Source of the DNA: Dromiciops gliroides
Lineage: Eukaryota; Chordata; Mammalia; Microbiotheria; Microbiotheriidae
DNA: 64,000 bases
Direction: 5' to 3'
Assembly: GCF_019393635.1 (NCBI RefSeq)
Contig: NC_057862.1
Span: 477,652,669-477,716,668 of the forward strand
Shown here: piece after piece, positions 1-11,520 of the stretch
Position numbering within the stretch: position 1 is the first letter of the stretch
How the letters are laid out: each line of letters starts with the position of its first letter
Notes under the pieces: generated by a model
Told to the model about the DNA's origin: nothing
Seen by the model: the letters and a program-made list of their open reading frames with translations, nothing else
The model's database searches: none
Made by a program: the position numbers and the translations under genes

Positions 1-376
1 CAGCTGAGGCATGCATTTGAAGTCTGTTAATCAAGAGCAAAGTCAGGATAGGAATGAAGGCTCCCCTACAAAATGGAGGACCCAAAAGAAACTCACCAAG
101 GATGATTATATATTTCAGGGCAAAAAGAAGCAAGGGTCTAGCACAGGTTATGTACTATAAATGTATAGTGGGAGAAATTTGGGAAATTTCTTTTCTCCTA
201 TAAAAGGTTCCACATTTTCCATAAAATCCATATTTCCATAAATTCCATAAAATGTTAATCTCCCTATACTAAAAATGTTCACTCCTTCCTCAACCTTTCA
301 TAGGATTCAATATCTGGATATTTCTTTGGTCCTTATAATTTTTTTAACCTCTTAATTGTTAAATATAGTGGTAATT

Positions 377-524
377 GGGGGAAGCTAGGTGGCGCAGTAG
401 ATAGAGCACTGGCCCTGAAGTCAGGAGGACCTGAGTTCAAATCTGGCCTCAGACACTTAACACTTACTAGCTGTGTGACCCTAGGCAAGTCACTTAACCC
501 CAATTGCCTTGCAAAAAAAAAATT

Positions 525-525
<1 letters not shown>
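377..525 (+). mobile_element. WSINE-type SINE
   Basis: tRNA-like head and CORE ending 'gtgtgaccctaggcaagtcacttaacc', A-tail passing into (TAGA)n. Confidence 0.93.

Positions 526-600
<75 letters not shown>
526..600. repeat. (TAGA)n microsatellite
   Basis: About 19 uninterrupted units growing from the A-tail of the SINE at 377. Confidence 0.97.
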
Positions 601-1289
601 GGTATTTTTTCTAATTCCTCAACTTACTTGACAACCTTATATCTCTCTTTGCTATTCTCTGGAGTTCTGCATTCAGTTGTGTATATCTTTCCCTTTTGCC
701 TTCCTTCTTTCATCAGTTGTTTCTAAAACCTCATCAGACAGCCATTTTGCTTTCTAGTTCTTTTTTTCTTTTGGGATATTTTTTGTTGATAACTCCTGTA
801 CAATATTGTGAACTTCCATCGATAATTTTTCAGGCACTCTATCTACCAGATCTAATTCCTTAAATCAATTCATCATTTCCACTTAATATTCATAAGGGAT
901 GTTATTTAAGTCATACCTTTATGGTCTGATGGTTTTCCCTATTTTCTTTCATTTAAGTCTGAATTTGCAATAAGAAGTTCATTATCTAAACCACAGTCAG
1001 CTCCAGATCTTGTTTTAACTGACTGTATAGAGCTAGAGATTCTGTTATATGAAATATCAATAAGCAATTCAAGACAACATTAATAAAATATCTGGGATAT
1101 TGTATGGGATAAGCACTGTAAAAACCTGGAAGAGATCAATCAGAGAAAAGTGGAGAAAGTGATGAGGTGAGGAGCTATTCCATACTGAATTCTGATCAAA
1201 GGATAACTCACAAGGATATAACAACAATCTTCAGAGAAAATGACCATGTCATCGAAGGAATGAGAAAAAGAATATTTAGCTGTTTTAAG
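601..1289. other. Unannotated intergenic DNA
   Basis: A+T-rich sequence; no gene, RNA or repeat that I recognise. Confidence 0.6.
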
Positions 1290-1500
1290 TGGGAGGCATC
1301 ATGATGTAATTAGGTTCTAATTCTGGTTCTACAACTTACTAGTCACATTACTGGACAAGTTACCCTCTCTAAACTTCTGTTTCCTCATCTGTAAAATGAG
1401 AATGATTATGTCTATCTGTCAGAGCTGTTATGAGGAATTAAATGAAATGATGTCTGGGAAAACACTTTGAAATCTGAGAAATCATAAAAATAGAATGTAT
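1290..1500 (+). mobile_element. MIR
   Basis: Sense MIR with CORE 'cttctgtttcctcatctgtaaaatgagaatgat' and a (TTA)n end at 1499-1519. Confidence 0.85.
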
Positions 1501-2028
1501 TATTATTATTATTATTATTTTAACAAGTTCAACTCTCCAGGGCTTTATGGGTGTGATTTCAGATTGTCCACATGCAATCTGTGAAAAATTATGAAGAATG
1601 AGAGAATCACTAATAGTCTAGAAATAAATACAATCCCCCTTTTTTTAAAGGAAAAAAATCTGGAAATTATCCACAAATGACTGGCTTCTAGACTAAGCCA
1701 TCCTCTTTGTCTTCTCCAACCTGAGGTCCTACCCTGACCACTTGGGGATCCTTCAAGACTGGTTCATGCAGCAACCTAGGTTGCCTTGGTTCACAAAGCT
1801 GAAACCATTACCCCTCCAATCAGCCTAAGTGACATCGAAGTCTTAAACATAAGTTGACACAAATACTAGTTTTTAGACTGACTACACCCCAGGACACTGC
1901 AACATTGTCTTAGAAAAACCATGCAGCACTGCCACAGCAACCTAACCCAAGGATATCAGGTACGGAATCTCCTCAGGGATAAGAAATAAGAATAATGTTA
2001 GTTTTGGTCAGAACTTCATGATAACCTT

Positions 2029-2667
2029 TGTAAGAATTGATTGCGATTTGGGGACCCCATCTTGGCTAAAATTAGAAAGCCTCGGGCATGCCCTGCATGG
2101 CTCCCTCTGCCCCAAGCCTTCCCCATCTCCCTCCACCAAGCAGGTGTACACAAGGAAACCCCATGCCTCAGCTGGCCTTGGGCGCCACCCCTAGGGGTGC
2201 CAACGAATTAGTTTGGGGTGTGTTGGTGGTTGGCCTGGGTTTCCTGTGAGAGAAGGTTTTTTTTATTGGGGGGGGTAGAGGAAGATGAGGAGGAGGAGGA
2301 GACGAGAAGAAAGGAGAGAGAAGAGTTCGCTGCAGCAGGCAAGAAAGTTCAACGCAGATGCGCAGGGGGATAGAGAGTTAAATGCAAAGCAGCTGAGTCT
2401 GGTGGGTGAGTTTACATGTCTTATTTCCTGCTTTTCTTTGTCCTTATTTCTAAATTTGTTCTCATCAATAAATCCTGGGTTTTTTGGGTTTTTTTGAAAA
2501 GAGGCTTTTTTAGTCTCGCTTCTTATCAGTCTGGGAGAAACAGTTAGGGAAGGGGCAGTGTGGAAGAGAGGAGGCTCGGGACCTAGAGGTCCCCCGTTGT
2601 TTTCTGAGTCCCAATATTGTAGCTCATCTCCCAATTAACTCTTCCCATATTAAATTTGGCCCTTACA
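2029..2667 (+). mobile_element. Endogenous retrovirus LTR (5' LTR type)
   Basis: A 639-bp LTR that starts TGTAAG and ends CTTACA, a perfect 6-bp terminal inverted repeat. A poly(A) signal AATAAA lies at 2467-2472 in the R region. Three bases after the end comes a tRNA-complementary primer binding site, which fixes the orientation as plus. Open frames inside (2263-2634 minus, 2285-2497 plus) are chance frames. No gag, pol or env frame follows. No second LTR was recognised. Confidence 0.85.
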
Positions 2668-3061
2668 GATTGGTGGCCCATACGGGGCTTATCGAACCTG
2701 GGGGATCTTTTAAACTCCACCCCCCTTACACTTTAGCATGTATGCCCAGGCACACCCCGACTGGCGTTCAGTTCCTTCTTCTATCTCTCGTCTCCTGGAC
2801 AAGGCAGCTTTTCCATAGACAAGAATATCACTGTACTGGGTCTTCACTGTACCACTAGAGAGGCCATTCTTCTGACACTGACTCAAGGGCACATGCCCTT
2901 AGACATGATATTTCAAAGGAGAAGATTCATATAGAGGTGGAACCAAAAAATGCAGAGAAAGAATGGATGTTAGACACTTAATTTTCCAGATAAAAGCCAA
3001 AATACTGCATCCATGCAGCCCCTCCAAGAAGCCAGGAAGTTGGTGCCTTCACATTTGTCCA
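2668..3061 (+). mobile_element. Possible ERV leader remnant
   Basis: Sequence following the primer binding site, cut off by a SINE at 3071. It is probably untranslated leader of the same provirus for an unknown distance. There is no open frame of note and no 3' LTR was identified, so the far end is undefined. Confidence 0.35.
2671..2698 (+). other. Retroviral primer binding site, tRNA-Ile type
   Basis: TGGTGGCCCATACGGGG followed by ctTATCGAACC. This is complementary to a tRNA 3' end (TψC arm plus CCA) of the isoleucine type, whose gene ends GGTTCGATCCCCGTACGGGCCA. The first 18 bases differ at two positions from the expected site. It places the element among ERV-I/HERV-I-like (class I) lineages by primer use only. 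Confidence 0.75.
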
Positions 3062-3070
3062 GCCTCAACT

Positions 3071-3220
3071 CCCCCCCTCCCCCGCAGAAAAATGAGGGTT
3101 AAGTGACTTGCCCAAGGTCACACAGCTAGTAAGTGTCAAGTGTCTGAGTTCGGATTTGAACTCAGGTCCTCCTGAATCCAGGACCAGTGCTTTATCCACT
3201 GTGCCACCCAGCTGCCCCCT
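3071..3220 (-). mobile_element. WSINE-type SINE
   Basis: Complete antisense copy with 9-bp duplication GCCTCAACT at 3062-3070 and 3221-3229. Confidence 0.93.
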
Positions 3221-3229
3221 GCCTCAACT

Positions 3230-3370
3230 TTTTATGTGCCATCTGCCCCCGTTAGAGTGTGAGCTCTTTGACAGAAGGGACAATCTCACTTTTTTGGTTC
3301 CAATCTCCCACACTTAGCACAGTACTTTGGCAAATATTTGGTGCTTAGTAAATTCATTTTCATTTGTTTA
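3230..3370 (+). mobile_element. L2 LINE 3' end
   Basis: Contains 'gagtgtgagctctttgacagaagggacaatctc' and 'cttagcacagtactttggcaaatatttggtgcttagtaaattc'. Short and diverged. Confidence 0.7.
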
Positions 3371-3399
3371 TTCACCAGACAGCCATCCAGAAGGAGAGA

Positions 3400-3905
3400 A
3401 AGTAAGATAAGGGATAAAGAAGCTGTTTTGCTTGCACCTGCAAAAAGGCCCATGGGCCACACCATCCATCCTGATGTACTGTATACAGAATAACAGCAAT
3501 AGTGTAAGATGATCTGCGGGGAAGCATGTGGTTATTTTCAGCAAGGCAATGATCCAATATAACCCTGAAGGACTTATGAAAATGGCAACCGATCTACAGA
3601 GAAAGAACTGATGGTATCTGTAAACAGATGGAAACACATTTTTTTTTCCTTTTTTTTTCTCCTCTTTGACAATTCCTCAATCTGAAGTTTTTTTTTGGGG
3701 GGGTTGACTGTTTTCTCTCACAACCTAGCTAATGTGGGAATGTTTTCCATGACTACTCATGTATAACTTATTTTGAAATGCTTGAATTCTAGTGGGTGGG
3801 GGGTGGGAATGGAGGAGGAAGAGAAGTTGGAACACAAAGTTTAAAAAAATTGATGTTAAAATCTGTTTTTACATATATTTTGGAAAATAAAATTCTATTC
3901 AATAA
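3400..3905 (+). mobile_element. Older L1-type 3' UTR fragment
   Basis: Landmarks shared with the other L1 tails here are 'caatgatccaa..', 'agagaaagaactgatgg', 'tgtataactta', a GGTGGG-rich stretch, 'gaacacaaag' and a final 'ggaaaataaaattctattcaataaa'. No coding part. Assignment is by resemblance to marsupial L1 3' ends. Confidence 0.6.
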
Positions 3906-4000
3906 AAATAACAAAACAAAACAAAATTTTTTTTAATAAAAAATTAAATAAATAAATAAATGGATGGGTGGATGGATGAATGAATAAATAAATAAATAAA

Positions 4001-4154
4001 GGGCGGCTAGGGGGCGCAGTGGATAGAGCACCAGCCCTGGATTCAGGAGGACCTGAGTTCAAATCCAGCCTCAAACACTTAACACTTACTAGCTGTGTGA
4101 CCCTGGGCAAGTCACTTAACCCCAATTGCCTCACCAAAAAAAAAAAAAAAAAAA
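4001..4154 (+). mobile_element. WSINE-type SINE
   Basis: Complete copy with a pure A-tail. It follows an (AAAT)n/(GGAT)n simple repeat at 3937-4000. Confidence 0.93.
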
Positions 4155-4159
4155 GGAAT

Positions 4160-5264
4160 AGATAGGCCTTTTCTTAATTCCATGTGAATACCTGGTATGC
4201 TTTAATAAATGATTAATGCCCAAAGACTGATGCTAAAGCTTCTAATTTAAGGCGACCACACATTTAGATTTTTTAAACATCACAGGACTGAAACAACAGG
4301 GAAGCATGACATGACTTCAGACCTATCCCTTCACTGGTATAAAGGAAGGTTGGTTGGTTCTCTGTAGCAACTCTAAGGTCTTCCCTATGGGGGCTAGTTA
4401 ACCCTAGGGCAATGCTATGGTGGCAATTTCCATAATCCATCTGAAGTAACTGTATAAATCCTTGGGAAAAAGTGAGGCTCACTAGGGGAGAAGGTTGCTT
4501 GGTTCCCTAGGAACTCTTAAATTCTTTCCTGTTAGGAGCTGAATCAGGGTGTTGTGTTAATCATATAATGGGTCATAGCAAGGATGGGCATGGGGTAAAG
4601 AAAGGCAAAGGGAAGAGGTACCCTTACTGTGGAAGGGGTTGAGTACAAATCATTTGTGGGTTTTAGGGAGGGGGGGGCAGAATGAGGAAGAGGGAGAGAA
4701 AGAACGTCTTGTTAGCCTGAGCACTTGCTTGGGAGCTGAAAAACTTAGAAAAGACAAGTCAAATTCTAATGCTCCCAGGAGAAAACCTGAATGGAAATAC
4801 AAGCCAAAAGGATGGATCAGAGATATTTCCAAAGTAAATAAAGGTCCATACTATCAAAAGCCAAATCAAAAAAATAGTATGCTTTCAGTTTCAGGTCAAA
4901 TAACCAAAATATGGTATGTAGACTCTGAACAATGAACAGTGAAGATGATTAAAAAGAAATAGGCTCACAGAAGGCTAAAGCAACTGGGTTTCAACAAACT
5001 TAGCAAAACAATCCAGTTGAATAAAATTTCAAGAACATGAAGGGAATACTGCCTTATACCAAGTCCATGTTAAAAATAGGACAAGAAGAAACTGATTTAT
5101 ATTGCCAAAGAATAGCTTTTCATAAGAAATTGGAAAGAATTTCCTCTCTGTGGGCTGATAACCTAGAATGCACAGATTTAGGAGGTTATTTAGTTTCCTT
5201 TGAAAATTTTAAGGAAAACGTAAATACAATTTTTTCCTGGTATGGTATGAGGAAATATATGCTT
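4160..5264. other. Unannotated intergenic DNA with two open frames
   Basis: Contains plus-strand frames of 98 codons (4639-4935) and 80 codons (5037-5279). They are polar and low-complexity in part, share no motif I know, and have no splice sites or partner exons. They might be remnants of one old retrocopy but I cannot support that. Confidence 0.4.
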
Positions 5265-5345
5265 GTTACTATGTGCTAGGCACAGTGCTAAACCCTGGAA
5301 ATAAAAAAGAAGGCAAAAACAGTCCCTGCCTTCAAGTAGTCTAAT
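5265..5345 (-). mobile_element. L2 LINE fragment
   Basis: Contains 'tactatgtgctaggcacagtgctaaaccctggaaataaaaaag...cagtccctgcc', the L2 pattern in the opposite orientation to the copies above. Confidence 0.65.
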
Positions 5346-5388
5346 GAAAGAAAAAAACATGCAAATAACTATGTACAAATGTAACCCC

Positions 5389-5559
5389 TGAGGGGCAGCT
5401 AGACAGCGCAGTGGATAGAGCACCAGCTCTGGAGTCAGGAGTACCTGAGTTCAAATTCGGCCTCAGACAGTTAACACTCGCTAGCTGTGTAACCCTGGGC
5501 AAGTCACTTATCCCCAATTGCCTCACTAAAATAAAAAAAATATATAAAAAATAAAAAAC
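5389..5559 (+). mobile_element. WSINE-type SINE
   Basis: Complete copy, 13-bp duplication CAAATGTAACCCC at 5376-5388 and 5560-5572. Confidence 0.94.
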
Positions 5560-6187
5560 CAAATGTAACCCCCCTGTCCCAAAGCCCATTGGTATGTCTC
5601 CTTTTTGGTGGAGGTAAAGGTGTAGGGTGGGGTGGAGTTGGAGAGAAGGAAGAGCTCCAATTGAAAGTCACTTTTGAGTCCTTTTCAGGACTCTCCAAGT
5701 GAAAGTTCCCTTTTGAGTGCATCTTTGGGGACCCAGACAGGCATCTTTTTTTAAAAAAAATAGAATAAATAAATAAATGGATAGATGGATGGACGACTAA
5801 TTAAATAAATGGGATAAGTATCTTATCTATTTGCTATATATGTTCATTGTGGAATTGGTATTAGTTGGGGAAGTGGTCAAGCTTTGAATACAGAGCTTAA
5901 GGCTTCCCTTCCCCTCAACATGACAAAACAATCCAAAGTTAGATGGAACCCAATCATATCCCCTAGACTAATAATATTTAAGGGAGAAAATAGATATAAT
6001 CCTATCCTAGAACCCTCTCTTTCTGAGGAGAGCAGAGTGGTGGTCTCCAGACTCAATATCCTCCTTCATTTCCTGGTAGGAATGAAAGTCTTCCTTGAAG
6101 AATGATGGAGAAGAGATGTCTATTCTGCCTCCCTCTTGGCCACAAGCCTCACTATGAACATGGGAACCCCATTCTTATTGATACACA

Positions 6188-6190
<3 letters not shown>

Positions 6191-6229
<39 letters not shown>

Positions 6230-6236
6230 ACACATA
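6191..6236. repeat. (CA)n microsatellite
   Basis: About 23 units with two T interruptions. Confidence 0.97.
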
Positions 6237-6533
6237 CAACAAATTGAGATATTCTCAGAGGGAAAGCCTTTACATAAAGACTAGCAAAGACTTCTTGCAG
6301 AAGGTAGGACCATAGTTGAGATTTGAAAGAATCTAGAGAATCCACTTTCTAGGTATGGGGAAAAGTCAATGAAAATGCTCAGTCAGCAGATGGAGTATCT
6401 TGTATGAGGAACAGCAAGGAGGCTAGTGTCTCTGTGTCACATATTGGAGAAGGGAAGAGTGTAGTAAGGTGTAAGAAGATTGAAAAGGTGGGGAAGGTCC
6501 AGGTTATGAATGGTTTTAAAAACCAAATATAGG

Positions 6534-6678
6534 GGACAGCTAGGTGGTGCAGTGGATAGAGCACCAGCCCTGGATTCAGTAGGACCTGAGTTCAAAGCCA
6601 ACCTCAGACACTTGACACTTACTTGCTGTGTGACCCTGGGCAAGTCACTTAACCCTAATGCCCCCCCCCAAAAAAAAT
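6534..6678 (+). mobile_element. WSINE-type SINE
   Basis: Complete copy, 11-bp duplication CCAAATATAGG at 6523-6533 and 6679-6689; a C-run precedes the A-tail. Confidence 0.93.
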
Positions 6679-6754
6679 CCAAATATAGGATTGCATATTT
6701 GATGCTAGCAGTAATAGGAACAGACTAGGTTAGGGATCCCAAACCCTTCCAACC

Positions 6755-6925
6755 AGTTAAATATAGACCTCAGAAGGACCATAAGAGCCCCCTAGTCCAA
6801 CTTCTTGATGCCCAGGGAACTTAAAAGACTTGTCCAAGGTCATACAGCTGGTAATCACAAGAGGCAGGATTTGAACTCCATTCTCATTCTAGAGCCTATA
6901 CTGTTTCCACTGTACCATAAAAAGT
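6755..6925 (-). mobile_element. MIR/CORE-SINE relic
   Basis: Antisense: 'gacttgtccaaggtcatacagctggtaa' and 'ggatttgaactcca'. Confidence 0.75.
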
Positions 6926-7355
6926 TCATGTAGTTCTTAATTCATATGAATATAGAATTCAGTTAAGTCTTTGTGAAGAGAAACAAATATTCAGAGAATC
7001 ATGGTACAAATAGACTACAAACAAACATGTATTTTGTATTTGATATCACTTGACTGGATGACTAGGTCAAGATAACATTAAAAACAAGATGTAATAACTG
7101 TCATTAGAGCAATGCTTTCCAGCACATTCAATCACATCAGTTACCATAAGAAGATTTCTGTACACAACACTATTTGAAGTGTTTCAACTACTATGTTCTC
7201 ATTACTTAGGAAAGAATCCTTCAGACAAACAGTAAGCAATATTTTTTTATGTTTCCTCAATTTATCTCAAGTACTACAACTAGGTACCCTGGTTTATAAA
7301 TGCCTGCCAAGATGTGATGTTATGAGCTAAACAGATATCCAGAAAGGTATGGATT

Positions 7356-7762
7356 GTTGTTACTCAGTCATGTCCAACTCTTTGTGATCCCATTTTGGGG
7401 TTTTCGTTGTTTTGTTTTTTGGGTGAGGCCATTGGGATTAATTGACTTGCCCAAGGTCACACAGCTAGTTAAGTGTCAAGTGTCTGAGGCCAGATTTGAA
7501 CTCAGGTCCTCCTGAATCCAGGGCCAGTGCTCTATTCACTGTGCCACCTAGCTGCCCCCATTTTGGGGTTTTCTTGGCAAAGATACTGGAGGGGTTTGCC
7601 ATTTCCTTCTCCAGCTCATTTTACAAATGAGGAAACTGTGGCAAATAGGGTTAAGTGACTTGCCCAGGATCACACAGCTAGTAAGTGTCTAAGGCCAGAT
7701 TTGGATTTAGGAAGAGTCTTCCTAACTCCAAGTCCAGTGCTCTATCCACTGTCAATATACCC
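7356..7762 (-). mobile_element. CORE-SINE with BovB/RTE-type 3' tail, split by a younger SINE
   Basis: An antisense SINE whose tRNA/CORE part (7620-7762: 'gaggaaactgtggcaaatagggttaagtgacttgcc') is joined to a tail that reads, in sense, gagttggacatgactgagtaacaac. That matches the 3' end of BovB/RTE LINEs (gagtcggacacgactga), so the SINE was presumably mobilised by RTE. Its 13-bp target duplication AAAGGTATGGATT is at 7343-7355 and 7763-7775. A WSINE-type copy sits inside it at 7406-7557. Confidence 0.82.
7406..7557 (-). mobile_element. WSINE-type SINE nested in the RTE-tailed SINE
   Basis: Antisense copy with a 16-bp duplication CCATTTTGGGGTTTTC at 7390-7405 and 7558-7573, which lies within the older SINE's tail. 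It proves the younger age of the WSINE family here. Confidence 0.95.
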
Positions 7763-8476
7763 AAAGGTATGGATTAAAGCAATGAAAAATATTAAAACTG
7801 ACTCTGAGTCTGATTTTGTGAAGATAACCAAATGGGGAGGGGGATGTTTCATATCAGCAGTTTCAGGCATTTCTTAGAACTAACAATTCTACAGTGATAT
7901 TAAACACTTCAGAGACAGCCTAACATCTATGAAAGGAAAAGTCAGATTTCCAATATAGCAACTTGAATGATTAGCAGGCATAGCAGACCTCATACTCTTG
8001 CATTCAAATTTGTCCCTTAAAAATAAAACACTATGGGAAGCAGAATACTGACTCCATACGTAGAAAATTTTAGAAATTCCTCTGTTGGAATTGCCTTTGA
8101 ACTCTACAGCTCATTCTCCTGAATATGCGCAATAGCAGGAAAGCTTTGTCCCTTGTAGACAGATTTTGTTTTTTAACAGTCAAAAGCCACCCAGAGCAAA
8201 ATCAGGTAAATAAGATAGGTGAGGAGGGTTAACAGAGAATCTAACTTCCTAGTCTGGCTCCCAATGTAGCTTTGAAGGTGATTTCCAAATAGGAGCTCCA
8301 AAAACATTCCCTGAGCAACGGGCAGCATCTTTGCTGTAAGAGTGCCACATCATCTCCAAAGATGACCACTTTGACAGACAACATTAATTTGAATATATAC
8401 CTTCTGGTGTGTCTGTGAAGCAAAACTAGTTCTTCTACTTTCTGGTCCTATCCTACCATCCTATAACAACATATCA

Positions 8477-8478
<2 letters not shown>

Positions 8479-8513
<35 letters not shown>
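8479..8513. repeat. (CA)n microsatellite
   Basis: Uninterrupted, about 17 units. Confidence 0.97.
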
Positions 8514-8514
<1 letters not shown>

Positions 8515-8524
8515 GTTGAAAGTT

Positions 8525-8725
8525 TACAAAGTACTTTTTATCATAACAGCCCTGGAAGAAAAGCAGTAAGTATAATCATCTCTGTTTTGTAGAGGAAAAA
8601 AACTGAGGCTCAGAGAGATTAAGAAACATGCCTGAGATCATACAACTAGTGACAGAACCAGAGTTTAAACCTAGGTCTCATGACTTCAAGTCCAATGTTC
8701 TTTCTTCTACATCATATTGCCTTCC
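8525..8725 (-). mobile_element. MIR
   Basis: Antisense MIR: 'tttgtagaggaaaaaaactgaggctcagagagattaag...catacaactagt'. Confidence 0.85.
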
Positions 8726-10721
8726 TCCTGTGATGGGAGGTTTTCACAGGTCACCTGAATTTCTAAGGATCTGTCCAAACTTTTGTGTTAGAATTGGAGC
8801 ATATTGGCTACTGCTTGAAATCAGGAGACATTTTAAATGGGATTTTTTGTTTTTGTTATCCCCATGTGGCAGGTTTGTTAAAATGTTATTGTAGGATTTG
8901 ACATATTACACCCTACAGATCAATAACGGATTGGTAAAGTGTTAGCTATTATAAGTTATGCTATGTCTTGTGTTTATCCAAATGCTATTTGAAAAAAAAG
9001 ATTTTTAAAAGGCAAAATGACATTTTCAAAAGAACTTGAACAGCTTTGCCAAAAAAGAAAACTTGTAGGGTACATAGCTATTAAAAAATACAGCTGACAC
9101 TTTTCAAAATGAAATTACCTCACTAAGAATCAGAGCCACAGATGTCTTCTTCTCTCTGCCAGAATAAGGATCATCACAGCTACCATCACAAAAGAGTCTG
9201 GATGGAAACAGCTTTATCAGGTTTTAATGAAGCCAATTGTGCTCCTTTCTCCCACCCCTATATCAAAATAGCTAATTAAAATTTCCTCAGATCCAACTGT
9301 AGCCAACCACAACTAGATGAAGACAGAGGATCCCAAGTGGGTTAAGAGAAGTCATCTGAATTTTGTGTTTTCAGACAGCATCAATGCCCCCCCCAAAAAA
9401 ACCTGCTAAAACATTTGGGTATTCAACACAAAATAAACCTCTGTTGTTTGCAATTTTTAGCATTGCTATGTTCTAAAGGGCAACTATTGATTAGTGGATA
9501 AAGCACCAGTCCTGGATTCAGGAGGACCTGAGTTCAAATCTGACCTCAAGACACGTGACACTTACTAGCTGTGTGACCTTGGCCGAGTCACAACCTTCAT
9601 TGCCCTGCCCCCCCCAAAAAAAGAATCACTACCCTAAACTGAACAGTAGGTCCTATGACTGTCAATAAAGGGATTTCCAGGTCCGTTTCTATGACACTAG
9701 AGTATTTCTGGGTATCTTTACAGGCTTTTCTAAGTTTCCCCAAAAAAATTAAAGTTCACTTTAACTTAAGAAAATAACTATCAAAAGCAGTATACTGCTC
9801 CCCAAACCATCTGTCCTGGAATCCAAATGTCTTTAGGTTAATAGATTTTTAGGAGTCTTGTAGTGTGTTGTTCTTCCTATAGGCAGGACTTTAGCTAGAC
9901 CAATTCACAAGTATCTCCTCTTGTCCTGACAACTTCCTGGGACCAAACATATTCCTTAAGTCTCCCAAATCCCTAACATTACCCTTAATTTACATGTTTC
10001 AACCTAGGCATTTTACTATGCATGTCCTCCCCTAGAATGAGAAAATATGTATTCATTACCACTAGTTCCTTCTTGAATTGGTTAATAAAAACCTTACACT
10101 TATGGTTAAGCAATCTTAAATTCTCAATCTTAACTCCATCTCAGAAATTCTCATTTTCAACCTCTGCCATTCTACCCTGCAACTATATCTGCTAAATAAA
10201 ATGAGGGCTCAGGAGAAAAAGGACTTGTAATGATTGTAAGAATGGAAATCTTATTCTACCAATGTAACTGGTAAGTCTATATACACACAAATCAAACTTA
10301 AAGTGAGGTTACATTCAGGTTGCAAAAGGAGAACATGGAGCAATTTTCTATTAGTAGAATGTTGTAAAGGCCTTAGACACCATCTAATCAGGTATGGGTT
10401 GGTCTAGGTGGCTATCAAGGTCCTCTTACTTTGAAATTCCACAATTCTGTATTTCAACCCTTATTTTATCTGAAAGAATCTACTTGCTCTCCAATAGTTA
10501 CCTTTGCTTAAACCCCTTAAACAAAAGGGAACTCATTACTTAGATGTGGCCAAGATAGTGCTGTGTGAAATTCTTAAATGAGAATCATTAGTTTCAGAAA
10601 GTTCTAACTGTGTGAGGAACAAAATTTGTCTTGCTATTACTTTCACCTTTGGTCCTAATTCTCCCTGGGATGGAGAAAATTTAATCCTTCAAACAGCTTC
10701 TATTCTTCTTATTTTTTCTTT
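8726..10721. other. Unannotated intergenic DNA
   Basis: Apart from the SINE at 9477-9622, nothing recognisable. Confidence 0.6.
9477..9622 (+). mobile_element. WSINE-type SINE, diverged
   Basis: Head partly lost ('gggcaactattgattagtgg'); CORE ends 'gtgtgaccttggccgagtca'. Short A-tail after a C-run. Confidence 0.88.
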
Positions 10722-10735
10722 AAGAATGTATTTCT

Positions 10736-11520
10736 CATAAATTTGATTTAGTTCCCTATATATTTTAGAAATGAGGCCTTTATCAGAAGTACTGGCCATA
10801 AAAATTGTTTCCCAGCTTTCTGCCTCCCTTCTAATTTTGGATGCATTGTTTCTGTTTGTACAAAAATGTTTTAATTTTAATGTAACCAAAATCATCCATT
10901 TTGCATTTTATAATATACTCTATCTCTTGTTTGGTCATAAACTGTTTTCCTTTCCAAAGATCTGATAGGTATACTATTCCTTTCTCTCCTAATTTACCTA
11001 TGGTATCACCTCTTATGTCTAAATCATGTATCCATTTTGACCTTATTTTAGTATAAGGTGTCAGATGTTGGTCTATGCCGAATTTCTGCCATACTATCTT
11101 CCAGTTTTCCCAGCAGTTTTTGTCAAATACTGAGTTCCTATACCAGAAGCTGGAGTCTTTGGGTTTATCAAACATTACATTACTAGTGTCATTTACTACT
11201 GCATTTCCTGTGCCTAGCCTATTCCATTGATCCTCCACTCTATTTCTTAGCCAGTACCAGATAGTTTTGATGACTGCCGCTTTATAGTAAAGTTCCAGGT
11301 TTGGTACCGCTAACCCACCTTCCTGTGAATTTTTTTTCATTATTTCCCTGGATATTCTTGATTTTTTGTTTTTCCAGATGAATTTTGTTATTATTTTTTC
11401 TAGCTGTATAAAATAATTTTTAGGTAGTCTGATTGGTATGGCACTGAATACGTAAATTAATTTAGGTAGTATTGTCATTTTTACTATATTAACTCTGTCT
11501 ATCCAGTCCACATCATTCCC
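10736..11520 (-). mobile_element. L1 insertion, inverted 5' segment (ORF2 C-terminal half)
   Basis: The minus strand is open for 235 codons (11538-10831) and then continues in another frame. It encodes L1 ORF2 sequence downstream of the reverse transcriptase core, with the family landmarks VNIVKMTILPKLIY, FIWKNKK, GGLAVPNLELYYKA, CWENWKIVWQKF, LTPYTKIRSKWIHDL and SSDKGLI-like TSDKGLISKIYRELNQIY. It stops where the target-site duplication begins. The inverted segment abuts the plus-strand 3' segment at about 11520, the usual result of twin priming. It is inactive: no EN or RT core, and one frameshift. Confidence 0.93.

Noticed and set aside
377-525. tRNA genes, because of tRNA-like boxes in the SINE heads (e.g. 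ggttcaaatcc-like sequence).
   Set aside because: No cloverleaf or mature tRNA ends; these are tRNA-derived SINE heads.
2263-2634. 123-codon minus-strand frame and overlapping plus frame.
   Set aside because: Both lie inside the ERV LTR, which fully explains the sequence.
4639-5279. 98- and 80-codon plus-strand frames in succession.
   Set aside because: No recognisable motif, different frames with stops between, no splice signals; insufficient to call a gene or pseudogene.
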